Shown here piece by piece: positions 24,626-32,366 of a DNA stretch of 64,000 bases; the first letter of the stretch is position 1; each line of letters opens with the position of its first letter. The notes beneath the pieces are model-generated. The model saw only the letters and a list, made by a program, of their open reading frames with translations. It was not told where the DNA came from and made no database searches. The translations under genes were made by a program, and so were the position numbers. The DNA comes from UBA1672 sp046542355 (GTDB lineage: Bacteria > Pseudomonadota > Alphaproteobacteria > Micavibrionales > Micavibrionaceae): positions 1 to 64,000 of the forward strand of contig JBKHBN010000004.1 of NCBI GenBank assembly GCA_046542355.1. The letters run 5' to 3'.

Positions 24626-25324
24626 GTGACGTTTACACGCAAACCACCTGCGCAGTTTATATATAACCCACCTTTGGATCCTCTTGAGATTTTGTATCGC
24701 GACGGGGATCTTCTGGTTCTAAACAAGCCTGCCGGTTTGTTAAGTGTTCCAGGCCGTAAGAAAGAACATGCCGATAGTCTTGAAAAAAGAGCGCAAGCGC
24801 TTTATCCGCAAGCCAGAATCATTCACCGCCTTGATGAGCCGACCTCCGGCGTGATTATCATGGCTATGAACGCACAAAGTCACCGTAATATTGGTCTACA
24901 ATTTGAGCGCCGCAAGACACAAAAAATTTATATTGCCGAGGTCTGGGGGCACATTCAGCAAGATCAAGGAGAGATAAATCTGCCCTTGCGCTGTGATTGG
25001 CCTAATCGTCCTTTGCAGATGGTCGATCATGAGCAAGGTCGTTCTGCCCTGACCAAATGGCAGGTTATAGAGCGTAAAAAATTAAGAACTGCGGCAGAGG
25101 AATATCCTGTAACGCGCGTGAATTTGTTTCCCCACACGGGTAGATCTCATCAGCTGCGTGTTCATATGATGGAACAGGAGCACCCCATTTTAGGAGATGA
25201 ATTTTATGCCCACGATCAAGCCTACGCCTGCGCACCCAGATTATATCTTCATGCGCACAAAATCATGATACATCATCCTGAAGATGGTCGGCAGGTTTGC
25301 TTCGAGGCGCAATGTCCATTTTAG
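24626..25324 (+). CDS. rluA: RluA-type rRNA/tRNA pseudouridine synthase
   Basis: A 232-residue pseudouridine synthase. The catalytic aspartate lies in HRLDEPTSGV; other matches to E. coli RluA are LVLNKPAGLLSVPGR, LPLRCDWPNRP and the TGRSHQLRVHM signature followed by HPILGDEFYA. RluA modifies U746 of 23S rRNA and U32 of some tRNAs, and the CDWPNRP phrase is specific to RluA rather than RluC or RluD. There is no S4 domain. The first codon is GTG. It is divergent from the paralogue pair and convergent with ispE. Confidence 0.9.
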   Translation: MTFTRKPPAQFIYNPPLDPLEILYRDGDLLVLNKPAGLLSVPGRKKEHADSLEKRAQALYPQARIIHRLDEPTSGVIIMAMNAQSHRNIGLQFERRKTQKIYIAEVWGHIQQDQGEINLPLRCDWPNRPLQMVDHEQGRSALTKWQVIERKKLRTAAEEYPVTRVNLFPHTGRSHQLRVHMMEQEHPILGDEFYAHDQAYACAPRLYLHAHKIMIHHPEDGRQVCFEAQCPF

Positions 25325-25346
25325 TGAAGGTGGGTATAGCCACGCC

Positions 25347-26249
25347 CTAGGAACGCTCTGGGCGGTTAAGCCAGGCTGTTTGCACCCACCAGCCCGGATT
25401 GTTTTTAGAAATTATTTTCGCAACTTTTTTTGCATCTTTGATGGTTTCAAAGAGCCCAAAACAGCTTGCCCCAGAGCCGCACATACGGGCAAGAAGGCAT
25501 TCTTTATGGGCTTCCAATGCGCTCATGACACTATTGATTTCCGGCACAAGGGCAAGTGCACCATCATACAAATCATTATGCTGATTTTGTAAGAAGGCCG
25601 CAAGTTCAAGCGCGTTGGAAAATCCAGCGGGAACAAAAACATCCTCTCTGTACGCCCTGTTTGTACTTTGCAAGAACACATCCTGCGTTAGGCAGGGGCG
25701 CAGCGGGTTCACCAGAACAATCGGAATTTCAGGCATAAGCGGAGCAGGGTAGAGTTCTTCGCCGATTCCACGAACAATCTGCGGCTGGCATCGCAGGCAC
25801 ATGGCAACATCCGCGCCCAGTCTGGTCATTAAAGGCAAAAGATAGGGGGTGTTATGGTTTAGTCCCCAATAGTCCTGTAAGCCCCACAAAGTAGCCGCAG
25901 CATCACAAGACCCGCCGCCCAGCCCCGCAGCAACTGGGAGATTTTTGGTAAGGCGAATATGCAAATCCAAAGGCTTACCGACAATTTGCGCCAACTCTTT
26001 CGCAGCCTTGATAACAATATTTCCATCCCCGCCAGCTCCCGCACCAACGCCCTCAAGAACAGGAGCAAAAGGCCCATGCACAGAAAAACCAAACTGCGCG
26101 GCAGGTTCTATGTCTATGATATCTCCGCAATCAGCAAACGCGACCAGCGAATGAAGCGTATGGTAACCGTCATGGCGGCGTCCGGTTATGTGCAAGAAAA
26201 GGTTAATCTTGGCAGGTGCAAAAACACAGACCTTCTGTAAATATGTCAC
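25347..26249 (-). CDS. ispE: 4-diphosphocytidyl-2-C-methyl-D-erythritol kinase IspE
   Basis: A 300-residue GHMP kinase of the non-mevalonate isoprenoid pathway. The N-terminal PAKINLFLHITGRRHDGYH is the family signature, AAGLGGGSCDAAA is the ATP loop, and the C-terminal motif is MCGSGASCFGLF. The first codon is GTG with GGAG upstream. It follows the TPR-protein gene by 43 bases on the same strand, a pairing common in alphaproteobacteria, and the two are probably co-transcribed. Confidence 0.95.
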   Translation of the reverse strand: MTYLQKVCVFAPAKINLFLHITGRRHDGYHTLHSLVAFADCGDIIDIEPAAQFGFSVHGPFAPVLEGVGAGAGGDGNIVIKAAKELAQIVGKPLDLHIRLTKNLPVAAGLGGGSCDAAATLWGLQDYWGLNHNTPYLLPLMTRLGADVAMCLRCQPQIVRGIGEELYPAPLMPEIPIVLVNPLRPCLTQDVFLQSTNRAYREDVFVPAGFSNALELAAFLQNQHNDLYDGALALVPEINSVMSALEAHKECLLARMCGSGASCFGLFETIKDAKKVAKIISKNNPGWWVQTAWLNRPERS

Positions 26250-26292
26250 CCTGTCGCACTCCAGTTTTGATAACTCTGTTTTTTTTCACAAC

Positions 26293-28104
26293 CTAATGGG
26301 AAATGACGCCCTTTTCATCTTTGGCCTTTTTGTCATCGACAAGACCCGAAGACAGCTTTCTCGAGATCACCTCAATTTGCTTTTCGTCTTCGGAATGGTT
26401 CTTGGCGCGCTCCCATTGAAAGCTCGCTTCCAGCCGCCTGCCGACTTTCCAGTATGCATCGCCAAGATGATCGTTAATCGTCGGATCGTAGGGCAGAAGC
26501 TCAACGGCACGCTCCAGAATTTTCACAGCCTGCTCATAATCGCCGTTCCTGTATAAAACCCATCCCAGAGAATCCGTGATATAGCCGTCGGAGGGTCTAG
26601 CTTCCACGGCGCGCCTGATCATTCTTGCAGCTTCATCCAGATTAATGCCTTGATCCGCCCATGAATAACCAAGATAGTTAAGCACATACGGGTGATCAGG
26701 CCGGTAAGTTAGAGCCTTTTTAAGATCCTGCTCCGCAGCCTCCCAGTTATCCGATTGTTCATGTGCAATCCCGCGTACGTAATAAACATGCCAGTACTTA
26801 TCAGGCACATTTTCATTCATAGTAGCTACAGCGCGATCATAAATGGATATGGCTTTTTTAAAATTGTCTTGATGACGGTATAAATCGCCCAATCGAATTA
26901 AAGCAGCAGGCGTTTCCTCTTTTTCTACAAGCGTTTTAAGCAAGGAAACGGCCTTATCATATTGTTTTGTATGATCATAAATATTGACGATCTCGTGCTG
27001 CGCTTGCATATAGTTCTGATCGTTTGCAGGTATATCAGAGTAAAACTCAATAGCTCTTGCATATTGCTTGTACTGCGCATTAATTTCGGCAAGCAGGAAG
27101 TTGGGTTGTGAGAGTTCCGGTGACAAATACTTGGCTAGATGAGCAAAAACACGTGCACTCTCGCTGTTATGCTCGGTATACAAAATACGTGAAATGTCGT
27201 AATAGGCCATAGCCAGCCCCTCTTGCGGCGAGTTAACCTTATCAAATAAAGGCTCAAAATTATCCTCTTCAACGGATTTAATTTTCGCGGCCAGTATATC
27301 GTTATTTGGCGTTTCTTGTATTATTGTACGATACATTTTCAAGGCTTTGTCTTTTAACCCGACATGCGCGTACAAATCGGCAATCCGCTCGGCTTCAGCT
27401 AAGGTGACATCTTCAACTTTCGTAGCCTTATCAATCATCTCTTCAACATCTTCGTGATGATCAAGGTAGTCTGAGATTAAAATGCCGTGGTAAAGCTGTA
27501 CGGAATTGTTCTGTAAATGTTTAACCGCTACCTCCCCAAGCGCTGCGCTAAGCCAGCCTTTAAGAAAAGGGCCTATAAAAGCTTGTGTCGCATCGGGGTT
27601 CATCGCGTCAAATATCGCAAGAGCGGTTTCATAATCTTTTGCTTTAAAGGCCTGGGTAAATAAGAAAACATCAGCAATAGTATTACTGACATCCGGATAA
27701 ATTTCCTGAGCTCTGTGAGCCAGAGAAAGAGCTTTGTCTACGCGCCCCGATCCCATGGCAATGATCATGGCACGCTGCATGATATCTTGCTGTGGCATGC
27801 CTGATGAAAGAAGGGGAATAATAAATTCGCTAGCGTGCGCCCAGTCGTGTTTTAACTGCGCAAATCGCCCGGCAAGATAGCGCCCGGCCATTATGGGTTT
27901 TGCTTCCTCTTTGTTTTCTTCCTTTTTTTCGGCTGTGCTATCATTTGCGGCAGTATCACCGGTTTCAGGTTTTTGCTCCGTCGCATCGTTCTGCGCAATA
28001 CGGTCATTGAACACAGCCTTTTCCGACGCACGCAGTGTCAAAGGAGAATAAAAAACAAGACCAGTAAGACAGATAAACAATAATGCAGCAAGTATTCTTG
28101 TCAT
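26293..28104 (-). CDS. Exported tetratricopeptide repeat protein
   Basis: A 603-residue protein with an N-terminal signal sequence (ILAALLFICLTGLVFYS), an acidic low-complexity stretch, and then TPR units through to the C-terminus. Clear repeats include AIEFYSDIPANDQNYMQA, AISIYDRAVATMNENVP, DLKKALTYRPDHPYVLNYLGY and ILERAVELLPYDPTINDHLGD. TPR superhelices bind proteins, so a role in an envelope complex is likely. Similar TPR proteins lie beside ispE in many alphaproteobacteria. The chosen ATG is five codons inside the longest frame, which would need TTG. Confidence 0.88.
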   Translation of the reverse strand: MTRILAALLFICLTGLVFYSPLTLRASEKAVFNDRIAQNDATEQKPETGDTAANDSTAEKKEENKEEAKPIMAGRYLAGRFAQLKHDWAHASEFIIPLLSSGMPQQDIMQRAMIIAMGSGRVDKALSLAHRAQEIYPDVSNTIADVFLFTQAFKAKDYETALAIFDAMNPDATQAFIGPFLKGWLSAALGEVAVKHLQNNSVQLYHGILISDYLDHHEDVEEMIDKATKVEDVTLAEAERIADLYAHVGLKDKALKMYRTIIQETPNNDILAAKIKSVEEDNFEPLFDKVNSPQEGLAMAYYDISRILYTEHNSESARVFAHLAKYLSPELSQPNFLLAEINAQYKQYARAIEFYSDIPANDQNYMQAQHEIVNIYDHTKQYDKAVSLLKTLVEKEETPAALIRLGDLYRHQDNFKKAISIYDRAVATMNENVPDKYWHVYYVRGIAHEQSDNWEAAEQDLKKALTYRPDHPYVLNYLGYSWADQGINLDEAARMIRRAVEARPSDGYITDSLGWVLYRNGDYEQAVKILERAVELLPYDPTINDHLGDAYWKVGRRLEASFQWERAKNHSEDEKQIEVISRKLSSGLVDDKKAKDEKGVISH

Positions 28105-28309
28105 AAAAATGGTATCCAAAGCCCTTGTGATAAATTAATTTTCCTTAAACAGTGCAGCACGCACAAAAACAATCATACCTGTAATCAGCGCAACGTCATC
28201 AAAAAGTTACACTAAATATATGCGCTTGTGGAGAGTGTTTATAAGCAAAAAATCAAAGGAGCTTTTGCTGGATTGACAATCCGTAGCGTGTTGCCTAAGC
28301 TCACGGCGT

Positions 28310-28322
28310 ATAATGACATTAT
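28310..28322. promoter_or_regulatory. Palindrome overlapping a TATAAT element
   Basis: ATAATG-A-CATTAT is a perfect dyad that overlaps TATAAT at 28309-28314, about 40 bases before the uracil-DNA glycosylase gene. A TTGACA at 28273 is 30 bases from that -10, too far for a normal promoter. The dyad could be an operator. The rest of the 247-base gap shows nothing further. Confidence 0.35.
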
Positions 28323-28351
28323 CTGTAGGCATAATTTAAAGGCATGGCCTC

Positions 28352-29227
28352 TTGGTGAATAATCAGGCAATAAAGCAGCAAATGAGAACAGCTCTGCAGT
28401 GGTACGCGGAGCAAGGTGTGGATATTTGCCTGTCTGATACTGCAATTAACAGGTTTTCGGCTCCCCCTGAAAAAGAACAGGGGTCAGCAGAGTCCTCCAG
28501 CATTACGCAGCAGGCGCATCGGCAAATAAACGCCGCCGCAGAACCTTCATATGTGGTTATGGGCAAATCCAAAGCCTGTAGTGAGGCGATTCGTCTGGCA
28601 AAACAGGCAGGATCGCTGGAAGAGCTTTCGGCAATTATCGCTGATTTTGACGGTATTGCTATCAAAAAAACGGCAGGAAATATGGTTTTTGGCGCAGGAA
28701 ACCCGAAGGCAGACATTATGATCATCGCAGAATCACCCGGAGATGATGAGGATCGTGTAGGAGCACCGTTTGCAGGATCTGCCGGACAGCTTCTTGATAA
28801 GGCGCTCTCATGTATAGGGCTGGATCGAACACAAGAAGAACCCGAAAGGGCAGTATATCTCACTAATATCCTGAATTGGCGGCCTCCGGGAAACCGGACA
28901 TCGTCTTCGGCTGAAATAGAAATAAGCCTGCCTTTTATTGAGCGCCACATTCAGCTTGTAAAACCGAAAATATTGGTTCTGTGCGGAGGCGGGGCGGCTA
29001 AAGCATTGCTCGGTAAGGAACAAAGCATTTCCCGCCTAAGGAAAATTTGGCATGATTATTGTTTGCAAACAAAAGCTCTGCAGGAAGAAGAAACAGCGAT
29101 TCCTGCTCTGGCAACGTACCACCCCTCGGATTTGTTGAAAACGCCGCTACAGAAAAAATTGTTCTGGGCAGACCTGTTGACCTTGAAGCTGCGCCACTGC
29201 ACTAACAGAAAAAAAAAAGAGCTATAA
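28352..29227 (+). CDS. Family-4-type uracil-DNA glycosylase lacking cluster cysteines
   Basis: A 291-residue glycosylase that should remove uracil from DNA. Motifs of the family 4/5 group are visible: IIAESPGDDEDRVGAPFAGSAGQLLD, given here as ESPGDDED and AGSAGQLLD; NILNWRPPGNR; and the C-terminal TYHPSDLLKTPLQKK. The four [4Fe-4S] cysteines of family 4 are not at their usual places: the FDG-x-ALK position is isoleucine, WRPPGNR replaces CRPPxNR, and EISLPF replaces E-x-C-x-PF. The start is uncertain among TTG, GTG (next codon) and an ATG ten codons in. The preceding residues are low complexity. Confidence 0.85.
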   Translation: MVNNQAIKQQMRTALQWYAEQGVDICLSDTAINRFSAPPEKEQGSAESSSITQQAHRQINAAAEPSYVVMGKSKACSEAIRLAKQAGSLEELSAIIADFDGIAIKKTAGNMVFGAGNPKADIMIIAESPGDDEDRVGAPFAGSAGQLLDKALSCIGLDRTQEEPERAVYLTNILNWRPPGNRTSSSAEIEISLPFIERHIQLVKPKILVLCGGGAAKALLGKEQSISRLRKIWHDYCLQTKALQEEETAIPALATYHPSDLLKTPLQKKLFWADLLTLKLRHCTNRKKKEL

Positions 29228-29243
29228 ATGCAAAATTTATAGC
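29209..29243 (-). terminator. Terminator-like hairpin on the minus strand
   Basis: GCTATAAAT (29221-29229) and ATTTATAGC (29235-29243) form a perfect nine-pair stem with a five-base loop. On the minus strand it runs into ten T with one interruption (29218-29209). No minus-strand gene lies upstream, so it may stop antisense RNA from slt. On the plus strand it contains the glycosylase stop codon and has no T tract. Confidence 0.5.
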
Positions 29244-29333
29244 ATCAAATGCACAATTGAACACATAAAAACACTTTTCATAATAATAAAAAGCTGGACA
29301 GGAGCCTAAAATTTCTGTATCAAGTTGCCTATA

Positions 29334-31460
29334 ATGAGCATAAAAATATTTGAACAATACAGCGTACGCCTGTGCGCGGCACTTATGGTCGTTGGCGCTA
29401 TACTCCTGCCGTTTCAGGCAGCAGTGTCAGTTCCGCTACCAGTTATAAAGCCTTTGGTATCACTTGAATTGAGTGTGATTTCCTACGATTCTGGTATGAA
29501 ACGCCGTATAGACATACCGGTTCCTGTTACCAAGCCAGGCATCTCTCAAAGAAGTTCAACGGCGCAAAGAAAACCATTAACAGCCTCAGACGCATATATT
29601 AAGCTGGCAAGTTTTCCCTCTACAGCCATGGTGCAAGAAGAAAAAAGCGTGACTTCTGAGCCGGCCTATAGATCAGCTGTACCTGCTTACGCGCCCGATC
29701 TCACCACGGACAGTAAAAAACCGTTATCCGCAAAACAGTCCAAACTTTATGAGAAATTATTTACCCTTCAAAGACAGGGGCGCTGGGATGACGCAGATGC
29801 TGTGATCGATGAATTACAAGACAGGCGGTTAATGGGGCATGTGCTGTACCAGCGTTATATGCATTTATCATATATCAGCCAGTTTGATGAATTGAAAATA
29901 TGGTTATCACGCTATGGGGATCACCCCAAGGCGGATAACATATACAAGTTGGCCAATGCAAAGCGCAACGGGCGAACAGATGCGATCAATAATCCGGGAA
30001 AAAAGGGGGTTCTGGCAGAGATAAAAGAGCCAACAATTTACTACCCAAAACACTATATCTCGAAGATTCGCAGAACAAAAAGTCAGGCAGCGCAGGCACA
30101 GGCACTAACGCGCACGCTTTATAGTCTGGTTCGTCGCGGAAAAGCAAGCGAGGCATCTAAAAAATTGTTATCTCTGGATCCGCAAAACAGTGCATTAGCT
30201 TATATGGATAAGGTCGAGATAGATCACTTAAAAGCAGAAATCGCGGCCACATTTTTATATCGCGGCAGATTGTCTCAGGCCATGATATTGGCTAAAGAAG
30301 CAAGTGCACGCTCAGGGCGCTATGTTCCTTTGGCGTCATGGGTTATGGGATTGGCCTTGTGGGAAAAACAGGATTTTGCCGCCGCTGCGCCTCATTTTGA
30401 GGAGGTGGGTCGCTCACCATATGCTTCGGGATGGCGCGCCTCGGCGGGTTATTACTGGGCAGCGCGTTCATATAGCCGCCTGTCCAACCACCGCAAAGTA
30501 CGCGAGTGTCTCGAAAAAACGGCGCAGCATTCCAGAACATTTTACGGCCTGATCGCAACCAGAATGCTGAACAAGCCCTTTGATTTTAATTGGGAAAACC
30601 CGACATATACAAAGGAAAACGAGCATATACTCTCCGAAACACAAGCAGGACGCCGGGCGTTTTTGCTTGTTGCTGCAGGTCAGTACGATCTGGCCGAAGA
30701 AGAACTCATGGGCCTTGATTACAGCCAAAGGTCAGGACTACGCCGAGCAGCGCTTAATTATGCTATGCATGTGGGGCTGCCGGGTCTGGCATTGCGTCTG
30801 GGCAACCGGATTCCATCGGAAACCGGTAGGTATTATGACTCAGCGCTTTATCCCGATGCCCCGTGGGAGCCGAAAAAAGGCTTTAAGCTTGATCCTGCTC
30901 TTATTTACGCGGTCATGCGTCAGGAATCACGCTTTGACCATGAGGCCAAAAGCAATAGCGGCGCTCTGGGTCTGATGCAGGTTATGCCAACAACCGCAAG
31001 CTATGTCGCCAGAAAAAACCGCTACGGTTATCATGTAGGCAAAACCACGCTCAAGGATCCGGCAATCAATATGATGCTGGGACAGGACTATTTAACGTAT
31101 CTGCTCAAGGGGCGTATTGTACAGGGCGATATGATTTCTTTATTAGTAGCGTACAACGCCGGCCCCGGAAATCTGGCAAAATGGCGCAAGCGTTTTGAAG
31201 ATAACATGCAGGCACAGCAAGTCGCTTTAAACAAAAGCAGTGAGGCCATAACACATGACCCACTTTTATTTATTGAAACCCTGCCCGTTGAGGAAACACG
31301 TGATTATGTCGCAAAGGTGCTTTCCAATTACTGGATTTACCGTCTGCGCGCGGGGGAAGAACTCGTGAGCTTGCTCAATCTCGTCAAAGGGCAGTCCCCG
31401 CGCTATGCCTCTTTTATTGGTGAAGACACCGCGCAGCCTTACATGGTTGCAAACCGCTAG
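29334..31460 (+). CDS. slt: Soluble lytic murein transglycosylase
   Basis: A 708-residue exported lytic transglycosylase. A signal sequence (LCAALMVVGAILLPFQAAVS) is followed by a proline-rich linker, a long helical solenoid and a C-terminal SLT domain. That domain has the catalytic glutamate in AVMRQESRFDHEAKS, then GALGLMQVMPTTA, GQDYLTYLL, and VAYNAGPGNLAKW. It cleaves glycan strands of peptidoglycan to 1,6-anhydro ends. The ATG is three codons inside the longest frame. AGGAG lies further upstream than usual. It is convergent with hisN. Confidence 0.94.
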   Translation: MSIKIFEQYSVRLCAALMVVGAILLPFQAAVSVPLPVIKPLVSLELSVISYDSGMKRRIDIPVPVTKPGISQRSSTAQRKPLTASDAYIKLASFPSTAMVQEEKSVTSEPAYRSAVPAYAPDLTTDSKKPLSAKQSKLYEKLFTLQRQGRWDDADAVIDELQDRRLMGHVLYQRYMHLSYISQFDELKIWLSRYGDHPKADNIYKLANAKRNGRTDAINNPGKKGVLAEIKEPTIYYPKHYISKIRRTKSQAAQAQALTRTLYSLVRRGKASEASKKLLSLDPQNSALAYMDKVEIDHLKAEIAATFLYRGRLSQAMILAKEASARSGRYVPLASWVMGLALWEKQDFAAAAPHFEEVGRSPYASGWRASAGYYWAARSYSRLSNHRKVRECLEKTAQHSRTFYGLIATRMLNKPFDFNWENPTYTKENEHILSETQAGRRAFLLVAAGQYDLAEEELMGLDYSQRSGLRRAALNYAMHVGLPGLALRLGNRIPSETGRYYDSALYPDAPWEPKKGFKLDPALIYAVMRQESRFDHEAKSNSGALGLMQVMPTTASYVARKNRYGYHVGKTTLKDPAINMMLGQDYLTYLLKGRIVQGDMISLLVAYNAGPGNLAKWRKRFEDNMQAQQVALNKSSEAITHDPLLFIETLPVEETRDYVAKVLSNYWIYRLRAGEELVSLLNLVKGQSPRYASFIGEDTAQPYMVANR

Positions 31461-31522
31461 ATCTTTCCTGACGCGCTCTAACCCGGCACGCGCAGAATAG
31501 ACATAACACGTGACGACACTAT

Positions 31523-32302
31523 CTAATAAGGAGATTTGCGGATAACCCGCTCAATGATTGGCCATAGTGCCGGGTCACCCACGGCAATCACTTTTCCATT
31601 TGATCGAAGCGTAAGGGGATCTCCCCGCCAATCGGAAATACGGCCCCCAGCGCCAGTGACAATTGGAACCAGCGCAGCAAAATCGTGTGGCATAAGACTT
31701 TCCTCAAAAACAACATCAATAAAGCCGCTAGCTAGCAATCCGTAGAGATAACAATCTCCGCCCCAAACGAATTTGTGCCCAGTCGTTTCAAAAACTTCAA
31801 AGGCCTGGCCATAATCGCTAATCGGGTCAAACATCGTCGGCGAGGTAGCGGCAAAAACAGCGTCATCGAAATGAGGACAAGGGCGTGTTTTAGCAATGCG
31901 GCCATTAAACATGGTAGGGCGCCCCTCCGCCCCGACCCAGCGTTCCTTTAAAATGGGCTGATCAATTACACCAAGTTTGGGAACGCCGTCTTCACACAAA
32001 GCAATCAGTGTTCCAAAAGTAGGGCGGCCAATCATAAAGCTTTTTGTTCCATCAATCGGATCAATAACCCACGTTAGAGAGCTTTTGGCCTTGGTATTGC
32101 TGTGCTCTTCCCCTAAGATGGCATCATCAGGGCGCTTGGATTGAAGGATTTCCCGCAGCGCCGCTTCAACCTCTCGATCAGCCGCAGTAACTGGTGTATC
32201 ATCACGTTTACGCCCAATCTCGAAGGGCTTGCGGTAATATTTACGAATTATTTTTCCGGCAACATCAGCCAGACTATTGGCAAGTGACACAAATTCCTGC
32301 AT
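31523..32302 (-). CDS. hisN: Histidinol-phosphatase, inositol monophosphatase family
   Basis: A 259-residue metal-dependent phosphatase. The metal motifs are GEEH (first), VIDPIDGTKSF (second) and HDFAALVPIVTGAGG (third). The phrases RPTFGTLIAL, DQPILKERWVG and the GGDCYLYGLLASG segment match the HisN group rather than SuhB or CysQ, so the predicted substrate is histidinol phosphate. GGAGAT precedes the ATG; a longer open frame upstream overlaps alaS antisense and is not used. It is divergent from alaS, with 64 bases between starts. Confidence 0.88.
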   Translation of the reverse strand: MQEFVSLANSLADVAGKIIRKYYRKPFEIGRKRDDTPVTAADREVEAALREILQSKRPDDAILGEEHSNTKAKSSLTWVIDPIDGTKSFMIGRPTFGTLIALCEDGVPKLGVIDQPILKERWVGAEGRPTMFNGRIAKTRPCPHFDDAVFAATSPTMFDPISDYGQAFEVFETTGHKFVWGGDCYLYGLLASGFIDVVFEESLMPHDFAALVPIVTGAGGRISDWRGDPLTLRSNGKVIAVGDPALWPIIERVIRKSPY

Positions 32303-32366
32303 AAATAGGGATCTCCAGATCATAAGAATATAAAAACAAACGATTTTGAAATAGTAGAGTGAAGCA

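Noticed and set aside
28273..28314. TTGACA and TATAAT upstream of the uracil-DNA glycosylase gene as one promoter
   Set aside because: The spacer is 30 bases, far beyond the 15-19 that sigma-70 uses.
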